Notes: generated by a model not told the origin, from the letters alone. A DNA stretch of 64,000 bases from Noviherbaspirillum pedocola (GCF_016632335.1 NZ_JAEPBG010000002.1:648768-712767), one strand, 5' to 3'. Shown: positions 46,361 to 55,554, numbered from the stretch's first letter. A program made the numbers and translations.

Positions 46361-49300
46361 TGGACGCGCTCGACGATGCCGCCGCGCCGGCCTACGCGGA
46401 ACTGCAATGCCAGTCCAATTTCAGCTTTCTGCGCGGCGCTTCGCATCCGGAAGAGCTGGTCGCGCGCGCCGCAGCGCTGGGCTATGCGGCCTTAGCAATC
46501 ACGGATGAATGTTCGCTGGCCGGCGTGGTACGCGCGCATGTGGAAGCAAAACGGCAAGGCCTGCATCTGATCATCGGCAGCCAGTTTCGACTGCCGGACT
46601 TCACGCTGATCGCGCTGGCGCTGAACCGCAACGGCTACGGCAACCTGGCTGAGCTGATCAGCCTGGCGCGACGGCGCGCGGAGAAGGGCGCCTATCTGCT
46701 GCGCCTGGAAGACTTCACGGCCCCCGAGCCGGGTTTCGAGCATCTGCGCTGCCTGCCCGATTGCCTGATGCTGCTTGCACCACATCAGCATGCCGATGCC
46801 AATGTCGATGCACTCTCGCGCCCGGCGCAATGGCTGCGCGAGGTCTTTACCGATCGTGCGGCAATCGCTTTGACCCTACTGCATCGTGGCCGCGATGCGG
46901 AACAGTGCGCGCGGGTAGCGGCAGCCGCAGCGGCGCATGGCCTGCCGGTCGTGGCCACCGGCGATGTGCTGATGCATCTGCGTTCGCGCAAGCCGCTGCA
47001 GGATTTGCTGACCTCGATCCGCATCGGCCGTGCGCTACCCGAATGCGGCGATGCGCTGGAGCCGAACGCCGAACAGCATCTACGCTCCCGCGAACGCCTG
47101 GTGCGGCTCTATCCGCCTGACATGCTGGCAGCCACGGTGGAGTTTGCGCGGCGCTGCCGCTTTTCGCTGGACGAGCTGCGCTATGAATACCCGGACGAGT
47201 TGGTCCCGCCCGGCATGAGCGCGGCCGAATACCTGCGCCGCGAAACCTGGATCGGCGCGCACTGGCGCTTCCCGGCCGGCATACCGCCGGCGGTGCAGGC
47301 GCAGATCGAGCATGAGCTGGCGCTGATCGCCGAGATGGCTTACGAGCCGTACTTCCTCACCGTCTACGACATCGTGCGCTTCGCGCGCGGCCGCCACATC
47401 CTGTGCCAGGGACGCGGTTCGGCGGCCAATTCCGCGGTCTGCTATTGCCTGGGCATCACCGAAGTCGACCCGGCGCGCGCCAGCCTGCTGTTCGAGCGCT
47501 TCATCTCGAAGGAACGCAACGAGCCGCCGGACATCGATGTCGATTTCGAGCACCAGCGGCGCGAGGAAGTGATCCAGTACATCTATGAAAAGTACGGCCG
47601 CCAGCGTGCCGCGCTGACCGGCGTGGTGATCAGCTACCGGCTGCGCAGCGCGCTGCGCGATGCCGGCCGCGCGCTCGGCATCGATCTCGACCTGGTCGAT
47701 GCGGTGGCCCGCGCACACAGCCGCTGGGAAGGCGCCGATGCGCTGGCGCGCGGTTTCGCCGAAGCCGGCCTGGATCCGGAAACGCCGCTGGCGCAGCAGT
47801 GGCGGCAGATGGCCTGGCTGCTGCTCGGTTTTCCGCGCCATCTGTCGCAGCATCCGGGCGGCTTCGTGATCGCGCGCGGCCTGCTGTCGCGGCTGGTGCC
47901 GATCGAGAACGCGGCGATGGAAAACCGCAGCGTGGTGCAGTGGGACAAGGACGACCTCGATGCGCTCGGTCTCTTGAAGGTCGACATCCTCGGCCTGGGC
48001 ATGCTGTCGGTGATCCGGCGCGCGCTGGACTTTGTCGCGCAGCGTCGCGGCGAGCCCTTCGAGCTCCAGGACATTCCGGCCGAGGATCCAGAAACCTATC
48101 GCATGATCAGCCGCGCCGACACCATCGGCGTATTCCAGATCGAAAGCCGGGCGCAGATGACCATGCTGCCGCGCCTGCAGCCGCGCACCTTCTACGACCT
48201 GGTGATCGAGGTCGCGCTGATCCGCCCGGGACCGATACAGGGCGGCATGATCCATCCGTACCTGCGCCGGCGCCAGGGACTGGAGGCTATCGATTATCCG
48301 AGTCCGGCGATGCGTCAGGCGCTGGAGCGCACGCTGGGCGTGCCGATCTTCCAGGAGCAGGTGATGCAGATCGCGATGCTGGCTGCCGGCTTCACCGCCG
48401 GCGAAGCCGATCAATTGCGCCGCGCGATGGCCGCCTGGCGCCGCCGCGGCGGACTGGAGCGTTTCGAAGGCAAGCTCATCGACGGCATGCTGGCGCGCGG
48501 CTACAGCCGGGAATTCGCTGACTCGATCTACCGCCAGATCCAGGGCTTCGCCGAATACGGCTTCCCGGAAAGCCATGCCGCCAGTTTCGCCTTGCTTGCC
48601 TATGCCAGTTCCTGGCTGAAATGCCATGAGCCGGCAGCGTTTCTGGCGGCGCTCCTGAACAGCCAGCCGATGGGCTTTTATTCGCCGTCGCAACTGGTGC
48701 AGGACGGCCGTCGCCACGGCCTGGAAGTGCGGCCGGTGGATGTGAGCGTCAGCAGCTGGGAAGCGGCGCTGGAAGAGGGCGCAAGCGCGCAGCCGGCGGT
48801 GCGTCTGGGCCTGAACCTGGTGCGCGGCATGGCGCGGGAAGCAGCATGGCGCATCGAGGAGGCGCGCGCGATCCGTCCGTTTGCCGATGTGCGCGACCTG
48901 GCGCTGCGGGCGCGCTTGGACAAGAGCGATTTGGGCGCGCTGGCCGCGGCGAATGCGCTCGCGCCGCTGGCCGGCAACCGGCGCACCGCCTTGTGGCAGG
49001 CCGCCGCCGGCTTGCCGGACCGCGACCTGCTGCGTGGCGCGGCACCGGATGAAGCTGCGCCGGCCATCGTCGCGCCTTCAGAAGGGCAGGACATCGTCGC
49101 CGATTACCGCAGCCTCGGCCTGACGCTGGGTCGGCATCCGCTGGCGCTGCTGCGGCCGCGGCTGGCAGCCAGGCGCTTTCTCGCCGCCACCGCGCTTGCG
49201 GCCTGCGGCCATGGCCAGCCTGCGCGCGGCTGCGGCATCGTCACAATGCGCCAGCGGCCGGAAACCGCGAAGGGCACGATGTTCGTCACGCTCGAGGATG

Positions 49301-49497
49301 AAACCGGGCTGGTGAACGTGATCGTGTGGCCGGGGCTGATCGAACGGCAGCGGCGCGAGCTGCTCGGCGCGGCGCTGCTGGGGGTGTACGGCGTCTGGCA
49401 GCGCGAAAACGGTGTATCGCACCTGGTGGCCAAGCGGGTGGTGGACTTGTCGAACTGGCTCGGCGGCCTGGCGACGTCGAGCCGGGATTTTCGTTGA
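46360..49497 (+). CDS. dnaE2: error-prone DNA polymerase DnaE2 (ImuC)
   Basis: 1045 aa C-family polymerase for mutagenic bypass of DNA lesions. The PHP domain (10-200) starts YAELQCQSNFSFLRGASHPEE. The palm holds PPDIDVDFEHQRREEVIQYI with catalytic Asp residues, followed by the finger region (FPRHLSQHPGGFVIA, ENRSVVQWDKDDLDALGLLK, FQIESRAQMTMLPRL). A helix-hairpin-helix and the C-terminal OB domain (GTMFVTLEDETGLVNVIVWP) complete it. DnaE2 lacks the tau-binding tail of DnaE1 and is shorter, as here. Last gene of the LexA-controlled cassette; starts one base inside the imuB stop. Confidence 0.95.
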   Translation: MDALDDAAAPAYAELQCQSNFSFLRGASHPEELVARAAALGYAALAITDECSLAGVVRAHVEAKRQGLHLIIGSQFRLPDFTLIALALNRNGYGNLAELISLARRRAEKGAYLLRLEDFTAPEPGFEHLRCLPDCLMLLAPHQHADANVDALSRPAQWLREVFTDRAAIALTLLHRGRDAEQCARVAAAAAAHGLPVVATGDVLMHLRSRKPLQDLLTSIRIGRALPECGDALEPNAEQHLRSRERLVRLYPPDMLAATVEFARRCRFSLDELRYEYPDELVPPGMSAAEYLRRETWIGAHWRFPAGIPPAVQAQIEHELALIAEMAYEPYFLTVYDIVRFARGRHILCQGRGSAANSAVCYCLGITEVDPARASLLFERFISKERNEPPDIDVDFEHQRREEVIQYIYEKYGRQRAALTGVVISYRLRSALRDAGRALGIDLDLVDAVARAHSRWEGADALARGFAEAGLDPETPLAQQWRQMAWLLLGFPRHLSQHPGGFVIARGLLSRLVPIENAAMENRSVVQWDKDDLDALGLLKVDILGLGMLSVIRRALDFVAQRRGEPFELQDIPAEDPETYRMISRADTIGVFQIESRAQMTMLPRLQPRTFYDLVIEVALIRPGPIQGGMIHPYLRRRQGLEAIDYPSPAMRQALERTLGVPIFQEQVMQIAMLAAGFTAGEADQLRRAMAAWRRRGGLERFEGKLIDGMLARGYSREFADSIYRQIQGFAEYGFPESHAASFALLAYASSWLKCHEPAAFLAALLNSQPMGFYSPSQLVQDGRRHGLEVRPVDVSVSSWEAALEEGASAQPAVRLGLNLVRGMAREAAWRIEEARAIRPFADVRDLALRARLDKSDLGALAAANALAPLAGNRRTALWQAAAGLPDRDLLRGAAPDEAAPAIVAPSEGQDIVADYRSLGLTLGRHPLALLRPRLAARRFLAATALAACGHGQPARGCGIVTMRQRPETAKGTMFVTLEDETGLVNVIVWPGLIERQRRELLGAALLGVYGVWQRENGVSHLVAKRVVDLSNWLGGLATSSRDFR

Positions 49498-49537
49498 CGG
49501 GAGAATGGCAACACGAAGCCAGGGCCCGGGCTCCTGC

Positions 49538-49612
49538 GTAGATTGGGCCGCCAGGCCCGACATGAGCGCGGCATGCAGGCGTTTGATGGCGGGCCTGGCA
49601 GCCCAGCCCACC
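49538..49612. repeat. degenerate REP pair, copy 5
   Basis: GTAG then ATTGGGCCGCCAGGCCCGA and a partner GGCGGGCCTGGCAGCCCAGCC; the final CTAC is lost. It lies at the 3' side of dnaE2. The remaining DNA up to cheZ (49613-49935) holds only promoter-like sequence. Confidence 0.6.
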
Positions 49613-49751
49613 AGAACAAAAAACACACGCGCCCGCACAGCAGTCTTCCGTCATGCCACCGGCGGTTTTCATACCTGTCGCGCAAATGACACCAGCGTAC
49701 CGCCAGCGCACAAAACTTTCCTCTCATTAATTTCCATGCGGAAAGTAAGTG

Positions 49752-49757
49752 TATAAT
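49752..49757 (+). promoter_or_regulatory. candidate -10 box upstream of cheZ
   Basis: TATAAT in GTGTATAATCTG lies 179 bases before cheZ, in an AT-rich patch. No good -35 is visible; a leader of this length would hold nothing else I can name. Confidence 0.4.
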
Positions 49758-49935
49758 CTGACCGAAATTCGTTACACGCTTTGCTCTTTCGTGAAGGGAT
49801 GTCATTGCTAAACCTTTGGGAAAGACCGCCGTAAACCGTGTGAGGCGGCACGCGCAATGCATCGCGGCCGGGACATGAATATCGCGTTTTTGCCGATGAA
49901 ACGCATGAAGGACGAGACCAAGGAAGCCACGCAAT

Positions 49936-50682
49936 ATGAATGACATCACCGAAGACCTGGAAGCCCTGTTTGACGAGGTATCTGCGCAGCACGCGGCCAG
50001 CCCGGCCCCGGCAAACGTCGTGCAGGCAGCCGCCGCCGAACCTGCCGATGCGGCGCATGACAGCGGTGCGGCGCTGGCATCCGAACAGGCATCCGGCAAG
50101 CCGCCGATGTATGACCGTCTCGGCCACATCGTGCGCCAGTTGCATGATTCGCTGCGCGAACTCGGCTACGACCGCAGCCTGTCCGATATCGCCACCGAAG
50201 TCACCGACGCCGCCGGCCGGCTGGAATACATTGCCACGCTGACCGAGCAGGCGGCCAACAAGGTGCTCAATTCGATCGACGAAGCCATGCCGGTGCAGGA
50301 CGAGGTGATCAGCGTGTCCAGCGATCTCGAGTCGCGCTGGAGCGATCTGTTCGAGGGCAAGCTCGGCGTCGAGGAATTCAAGACGCTGGCCCGGGATTCA
50401 CGCCAGTTCATCGGGCAGGCACGGGAAACCGGCGAAGCCGAAAAGGCGCGGCTGATGACGATCATGATGGCCCAGGACTTCCAGGACATCACCGGACAGA
50501 TCATCAAGAAGGTCGTCACCATCACCCAGAAGCTCGAACGCGAACTGGCCCAGCTGCTCATCGACAATGCGCCGCAGTCCAACAAGGAAAAGGTGGTCGA
50601 TCTGCTGGCCGGTCCCGATGTCCCGACTTCGGCGCTGGCGCAGACCGATGTGGACGACCTTCTCGCCGACCTGGGATTCTGA
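49936..50682 (+). CDS. cheZ: protein phosphatase CheZ
   Basis: 248 aa helical protein that dephosphorylates CheY-P. The central hairpin motif MMAQDFQDITGQIIKKV (about 176-192) holds the catalytic Asp/Gln residues. The C-terminal helix TDVDDLLADLGF is the CheY-binding peptide, and a variable Ala/Pro-rich segment lies at 17-55. Three bases separate it from the CheA gene, so they form an operon. There are no flagellar genes, cheY, cheW, cheR/B or receptor in the window; partners must be encoded elsewhere. Confidence 0.9.
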   Translation: MNDITEDLEALFDEVSAQHAASPAPANVVQAAAAEPADAAHDSGAALASEQASGKPPMYDRLGHIVRQLHDSLRELGYDRSLSDIATEVTDAAGRLEYIATLTEQAANKVLNSIDEAMPVQDEVISVSSDLESRWSDLFEGKLGVEEFKTLARDSRQFIGQARETGEAEKARLMTIMMAQDFQDITGQIIKKVVTITQKLERELAQLLIDNAPQSNKEKVVDLLAGPDVPTSALAQTDVDDLLADLGF

Positions 50683-50685
50683 TCG

Positions 50686-52548
50686 ATGGATGACATGCTC
50701 AAGGATTTCGTCGTCGAGGCGCTGGAACTGGCTGTCGACGTCGAAGAGCGCTTGCTGCAGCTGGAGCGCCGACCGGACGATCCGGACACCCTGAACGCGG
50801 TGTTCCGGTCCTTTCACACCATCAAGGGCGGCGCCGGTTTCATGAACCTGCAGGCCATGGTGTCGGCCTGCCACCTGACCGAGAACCTGTTCGATGCGCT
50901 GCGCACCGGCAAGGCCGCGGTGACGCCGCTGGCCATCGAAGCCGCGCTGCAGGCATCCGGCTTCGTTGCCGACCTGCTCAACGAACTGCATGCCGGCGCC
51001 GCGCCGGAAAGCCTGCCGAGCATGCCCGACGCGCTCGAACGCATCCTGACCGATGCGATCGAGGGCCGCGCGCAGACTGCCGCCGTTGCCGCTCCTGTCG
51101 CTGCCGTGGCCGCCGTCGCGGACGAAGCTGCCACGCAGGCAATCGCGCCGCAGGAGGGCGACGATCCGGTGGACTGGATTGCGCTGTACCGAGCGGTGGT
51201 GCCGGAACATCTGCATGCGGCACTGGCCAAGCCGGCCGAGGCCGCGCCTGCCACCGCTGTTACACCTGCGGCTCCTACGATCCCTGCTGCGCCCGCAGCC
51301 CATGCCGCGCCGGCAGCGCATGCCGCGCATGCCGCGCCGGCTGCCGGCGGCGCCGGCTGGGATGGCGTCGAGCGCCGCGGCGCTCCCGAGGACAGCATTC
51401 GCGTGGACGCCGTCAAGCTCGATGCGCTGCTCGAAGTCGCGGGCGAATCGGTGCAGGCCGCAAACCAGGCCAGCGTATTGCTGGAAAAACTGCAGCAATT
51501 CAAGTTCGACGGTGCGGCCGCAACGCTGATGTCGACCCTGGCCGAAACCCTGGGCCGGGCCTCGCGCTATGCCGGCGAACTGCAGCGCGCCACGCTGGCC
51601 ACGCGCATGCAGCCGGTCGGGCGCCTGTTCCAGAAATTCCCGCGCCTGGTGCGCGAGCTGGCCAGGGACCTCGGCAAGGACGTAGACCTGGTCATCGAAG
51701 GCGCGGAAACCGAGGTCGACCGGGTGGTGGTGGACAGCCTCTACGATCCACTGGTGCACATGCTGCGCAATTCGCTGGACCACGGCATTGAAAACCAGGC
51801 CGATCGCGCCGCCGCCGGCAAGCCGCCGCGCGCGCGCATTCTGCTCAAGGCCTGGCAGGAAGCCAACAGCGTCATGATCGTGATTGCCGACGATGGCCGC
51901 GGCATGGACCCGGAGCGCCTGCGCGCCAAGGCGATCGCCAATGGCCTGATCGATCCGAACGCATCGCTCACGTCGACCGAAGCCTATCAACTGGTGTTCC
52001 TGCCAGGCTTTTCGACCAAGGAAGTCGCCAACAGCGTCTCGGGACGCGGCGTCGGCATGGACGTGGTGAAAACCGCAGTGGAAAAGCATCGCGGCGCCAT
52101 CAGCATCGATTCCACGCTGGGCAGCGGCACCCGCTTCTCGATCCGGCTGCCGATCGAATTGTCGATCGTGCCGACAATGCTGGTTACCGCCTCCGGCGCG
52201 GCGCTGGGCCTGCCGCTGGCGGTGGTCGAGCGCGTCGTGGAATTGCCGGCCGAGTTCATGCATGTTGGCGGCGCGCCGGTGCTGCGCGACCAGGGCCAGA
52301 CGCTGCCGGTGCGCTCGCTGGCCGGTTCGCTCGGCTATGAAACCTGTGAAGAGCGGGTCGGCATCGTCATCGCCGCGCCGAGTCCGTATGTGCTGGCTGT
52401 CGCTTCGGTGGATGGCACCGCCGATCTGGTGATCAAGCCGCTGACCGCACTGACGGTTCCCGGCATTACCGGTACCGCGCGTTCCGCTGAAGGCGAACTG
52501 GTGCTGGTGGCTGGTCTGGCCTTCCTGCTGGCCGGCGCGCAGTCCTGA
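50686..52548 (+). CDS. CheA-family histidine kinase, short form
   Basis: 620 aa. The N-terminal Hpt domain (1-110) has the phosphorylated His44 in FRSFHTIKGGAGFMN. An Ala/Pro-rich linker (about 125-225) replaces the CheY-binding P2 domain. The dimerisation helices (about 240-300: IRVDAVKLDALLEVAGE) are followed by the ATPase domain with MLRNSLDHGIE (N-box), DDGRGMD and GRGVGMDVVKTAVE, and a CheW-like regulatory domain (about 490-615). There is no receiver domain. The absence of P2 means less efficient or different transfer to CheY. It lies between cheZ and an Hpt gene. It could serve a non-flagellar chemosensory path such as pili or c-di-GMP control. Confidence 0.9.
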   Translation: MDDMLKDFVVEALELAVDVEERLLQLERRPDDPDTLNAVFRSFHTIKGGAGFMNLQAMVSACHLTENLFDALRTGKAAVTPLAIEAALQASGFVADLLNELHAGAAPESLPSMPDALERILTDAIEGRAQTAAVAAPVAAVAAVADEAATQAIAPQEGDDPVDWIALYRAVVPEHLHAALAKPAEAAPATAVTPAAPTIPAAPAAHAAPAAHAAHAAPAAGGAGWDGVERRGAPEDSIRVDAVKLDALLEVAGESVQAANQASVLLEKLQQFKFDGAAATLMSTLAETLGRASRYAGELQRATLATRMQPVGRLFQKFPRLVRELARDLGKDVDLVIEGAETEVDRVVVDSLYDPLVHMLRNSLDHGIENQADRAAAGKPPRARILLKAWQEANSVMIVIADDGRGMDPERLRAKAIANGLIDPNASLTSTEAYQLVFLPGFSTKEVANSVSGRGVGMDVVKTAVEKHRGAISIDSTLGSGTRFSIRLPIELSIVPTMLVTASGAALGLPLAVVERVVELPAEFMHVGGAPVLRDQGQTLPVRSLAGSLGYETCEERVGIVIAAPSPYVLAVASVDGTADLVIKPLTALTVPGITGTARSAEGELVLVAGLAFLLAGAQS

Positions 52549-52563
52549 ACGAAAGAGGCGCCC

Positions 52564-52920
52564 GTGCCTACTTCCACTACATCGGTCTGCACACCGCACA
52601 TGCTGCTCGATGCCGTCAATGGCGACCGGGAAATCTTCCGGTCACTGGCGGCGCTGCTGGTGCGCGAAACCCATCTGCGCTTCGATGCCATCGCCGCGGC
52701 CACAACGGCCGGCGATGCGCGCTCGATGGGTTTTGCCGCGCATACCCTGAAGGGTTCGGTGGCCAACGTCGGCGCAGACAGCATGGTGGCGCTCTTGCGT
52801 GCTATTGAGCAGGCGGGGCTGCGTGAAGGGCGTGTTTGCGAAGCCGAACAACTGGAATCGCTGCGCCTCGGGTTGCGAACCATACGCGGCGAAGTCCATG
52901 CTTTTCTAGCGCACCCTTAA
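52564..52920 (+). CDS. Hpt-domain phosphotransfer protein
   Basis: 118 aa. A four-helix Hpt domain with the phospho-accepting His in FAAHTLKGSVANVGADSMV. It starts with GTG at 52564, preceded by AAAGAGG, 15 bases after the CheA gene. Stand-alone Hpt proteins shuttle phosphate between receivers; here it could link the chemosensory kinase to the hybrid kinase or GGDEF-EAL protein encoded 12 kb upstream, which is speculation. Last gene of the cheZ-cheA-hpt unit. Confidence 0.85.
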   Translation: MPTSTTSVCTPHMLLDAVNGDREIFRSLAALLVRETHLRFDAIAAATTAGDARSMGFAAHTLKGSVANVGADSMVALLRAIEQAGLREGRVCEAEQLESLRLGLRTIRGEVHAFLAHP

Positions 52921-52983
52921 GACTGTTCGAGCACACGTTGGCTGCGCTCGATGAGCCAGACCGATACCGACACCTCTCTTTTT

Positions 52984-53002
52984 CGAACGTGCAATGCGTT
53001 CG
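52984..53002. promoter_or_regulatory. short inverted repeat in the leader of the second chaperone locus
   Basis: CGAACG and CGTTCG flank TGCAATG. It lies 210 bases before the chaperone gene in a 291-base intergenic stretch. Could be an operator; no regulator is known for it. Confidence 0.25.
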
Positions 53003-53211
53003 CAACGAAGGCGGCACATGCCGTTTTTCCGTTGAATCTCTTTGCCCCACGCATCGCCGCAAGTTTGATTGCTGACTTTCCCGTTAACGGAATGCTGTCG
53101 AGTTCCTGCGCCTGAAGGTCGAACCTTTCGAGTGATCCTGTTCCCCAAACAACCGTGGAGCTTGATGGGGCCGCTTGGGCGGGCTCTCAAGTCATTACTG
53201 ACGGGGGAAAC

Positions 53212-53628
53212 ATGAGTGGCGAAGAATTTTTGGCGATCCTGACGCAAATGGCGCATGGCAATGCAAGCATAAGCCAACAACGCGCCGTCACACTGGAATT
53301 CGACGGCCGTTTCAATATCACCATGGAGCTGCCGGAGTCCTCAGAAAAAGCATATTTCCATGCACCGATTTTGTTCGTGCCCAAGGAAAATCGGGCCTCC
53401 ATATTCGCCCGTGCATTGCAAGCGCAAATGTTTTTTCTTGCCACAGAAGGAAATGCTTTCGGCTACGACATGAAACGCGATTCCCTCCTTCTGTTTCGGG
53501 TTCTGGAGCTGCCAAACTTGTCTTCGGAATCCTTGCTTGAGACGATCGAATCTTTCGTGAATCAAGTCGAGCAATGGACGCATTATTTTTCCAGCTTTAA
53601 CGCGAATGCCGATCAGGATTGGATCTAA
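53212..53628 (+). CDS. CesT-like type III secretion chaperone (second locus)
   Basis: 138 aa acidic protein (DWI end) with the chaperone layout: first helix EEFLAILTQMAHG, strands VTLEFDGRFNITMEL, a helix (SIFARALQAQMFFLATEG), strands YDMKRDSLLLFRVLE, and a final helix LLETIESFVNQVEQW. This matches the CesT/SycH group closely in order and size. GGGGGAAAC precedes the ATG at 53212; an earlier in-frame ATG at 53155 lacks one. The gene ends 27 bases before the large protein at 53656, the expected chaperone-effector order. AT content is higher than in neighbouring genes, suggesting acquisition. Assigned by pattern only. Confidence 0.72.
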   Translation: MSGEEFLAILTQMAHGNASISQQRAVTLEFDGRFNITMELPESSEKAYFHAPILFVPKENRASIFARALQAQMFFLATEGNAFGYDMKRDSLLLFRVLELPNLSSESLLETIESFVNQVEQWTHYFSSFNANADQDWI

Positions 53629-53655
53629 ACTATTTGTTTGCAGGAGTATATTAAA

Positions 53656-55509
53656 ATGACTTTTCCTTCTTCTCCAACGATTTTGGATCTTGCTGGGCAC
53701 GGTATTAAAGTCTGGTTCTGGGGTTCCGTAAAAGATTCCAAAGTCTTGAAAAGCATTATGGAAAGAATTTCCGGCGTAGAGGTCGTGGATAAAAATTTCG
53801 ACGAAGCCTTGCGCGACAGTCTCAATTTTGCGACGCATTTTCTCCGCGAGAAAAAGGCTTTAAGTGACCGCAGTATTAATGTCTTGGACAAGACCATTAA
53901 ATTTCTCATGGCGGATAAAGAAGAGATCACAAATGGAATCGAAGGTGTAGGTTTGAGCATCTTCGGTGATCTATTCATGATGAGCCCGCACGTTCAAGCA
54001 GCGGTAGAAGCGGGTGCCGAATCTATTGCGGGAAAAACAAGTGCTATAAGAAGAGCCATGGAACACGAGGTGAAAAATCCTGGCGATCCAGATCAATTCA
54101 AAAAGATATTATCAACATACAATTTTTACTATCCTAATGGATTGAAGGAATTTGAAAAACGGGTGCTGAAGCACGATGGATGGACTCATGCCGAGCGCCA
54201 TGTTCTTTCAAAAATTTTCGACATTCTTCGAAAAGAAGTGATGGCGGAAACATACATACAGAGTCAGAAAAAAAACGAAAAGATCAAGGAGGAAGACTCC
54301 AAGAAATGGGAAGCCCGAATGGGCGTACTCAACGAGGTGCTAACCAAAGAAAATCCCGACATTGAAAAGCACCTGACTGCTGCTCTGCCGCTATACCAGC
54401 GCGCTGCCATAAAAGCCGTCCAAGCCATCCCCAGTGTCGTCAATACGATAAAGAACGGTGTCGACGCCCTACAGCGGGGGGCCAACGCCATCAAATCCGC
54501 TGGCTCGAGCCTCGACAGCAACTCGATAGTCAATGCGGTCTCGCAGCTGAGCATGCAGGCGGTTAAGAGCATTGCTGCTAGCAATGACGCCGCTGCGCCA
54601 GCGCTCGTAGGATACCCGGCGACTAATGGCATAGTGCTTGCCGAGCGCGTACAGATCGTCGCAGACGCCTTACCTGAATATTCTCCGCTTGGAAATCGCA
54701 CGGAAGTCGTAATGGAGCACAGCCAGCTGACTGGTGCCACGCAAGCCGCCAATATACATAACCATGCGCATGCGGAATCAAGAGAACTCGAAGAGCGCAT
54801 GGTAGAAGCATGCAACAGCGCGCTCTCGGAGGTAGGCCAGACATTGCGGCCGTTATACTTCGTCGGGGAGGATTTGCTATCAGCCGCCTTCCTGGAGCAG
54901 CAGGAAGGAATGCTCATCAATTTTCCGAATACATCCGGCGAAGCGCAAAGCTACTACGATTCCGCCTGGAATATGGGCAAGGCGGGATGGAACTACGGCA
55001 TGAGCTGGCTCGGCTATCAGGAAAGCCCGGCAGAGCAGCAGTTGCGGCAGCGCGTGCAAGGGCTCGATCACGCCTGCCGCGGCAACAAGGAATTGATGCA
55101 GGAAGCATCGCATTATCTCGACCAGGCGTTTGCCGAAGCTTGCCTGCTCGAGCCCTTGAGCGATCTGCGTGTCGATGGCGAGAAAAACCTGTTGCGCTTT
55201 CCGACCGGCTCGAACGAGTGCTTGCTGCGCACGCATCCGAACGGCCCACGCTATACCTATACCATCGAGCGCAAGGGCGATGATGCGACGGCACTGACCA
55301 TCGAAGCTTCGTGGGAAATCCAGGAATACGGCGAGTCTGCAACGAACCTGAAACCGCAAGGCACGAGTTCCAGCGCCCTGCGCACCAGCGTTCAACTGAT
55401 TCTGCGTGCAGCGGATGACGGCGCCGGGATCGAGACATCGATCCACCCGCTCGGTCTCAGCGCAAGCATCGATAACCGCATCGTATACGGCACCAACGCA
55501 TCCGCTTAG
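53656..55509 (+). CDS. large hypothetical protein, candidate type III effector
   Basis: 617 aa, no family recognised. AGGAG at 53642-53646 supports the start. The N-terminal half (to about 260) is helical, Lys/Glu-rich and encoded by AT-rich DNA (two sampled 60-base lines have 29 and 23 G+C). The middle (270-330) has Ala/Ser-rich helices (VNTIKNGVDALQRGANAIKS), possibly membrane-interacting. The C-terminal part (about 500-610) looks beta-rich (YTYTIERKGDDATALTIEASW, SVQLILRAADDGAG) and is encoded by GC-rich DNA. It has no signal peptide. It lies 27 bases after the CesT-like gene, so the chaperone would be its partner. The base-composition change suggests a mosaic gene. Confidence 0.65.
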   Translation: MTFPSSPTILDLAGHGIKVWFWGSVKDSKVLKSIMERISGVEVVDKNFDEALRDSLNFATHFLREKKALSDRSINVLDKTIKFLMADKEEITNGIEGVGLSIFGDLFMMSPHVQAAVEAGAESIAGKTSAIRRAMEHEVKNPGDPDQFKKILSTYNFYYPNGLKEFEKRVLKHDGWTHAERHVLSKIFDILRKEVMAETYIQSQKKNEKIKEEDSKKWEARMGVLNEVLTKENPDIEKHLTAALPLYQRAAIKAVQAIPSVVNTIKNGVDALQRGANAIKSAGSSLDSNSIVNAVSQLSMQAVKSIAASNDAAAPALVGYPATNGIVLAERVQIVADALPEYSPLGNRTEVVMEHSQLTGATQAANIHNHAHAESRELEERMVEACNSALSEVGQTLRPLYFVGEDLLSAAFLEQQEGMLINFPNTSGEAQSYYDSAWNMGKAGWNYGMSWLGYQESPAEQQLRQRVQGLDHACRGNKELMQEASHYLDQAFAEACLLEPLSDLRVDGEKNLLRFPTGSNECLLRTHPNGPRYTYTIERKGDDATALTIEASWEIQEYGESATNLKPQGTSSSALRTSVQLILRAADDGAGIETSIHPLGLSASIDNRIVYGTNASA

Positions 55510-55521
55510 CGCTTGCATCCC

Positions 55522-55552
55522 CGAACCGGTTCCCCATCCCCGAGCCGGTTCG
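55522..55552. terminator. hairpin between convergent genes
   Basis: CGAACCGG and CCGGTTCG form an 8-bp stem around a 15-base loop, followed by GTTT. It lies 13 bases after the candidate effector and three bases before the end of the GST gene. Weak T-run, so only a possible terminator. Confidence 0.45.
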
Positions 55553-55554
55553 TT

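Noticed and set aside
50398..52599. 733-aa minus-strand frame opposite the CheA gene
   Set aside because: Antisense shadow; the plus strand has full CheA domains.
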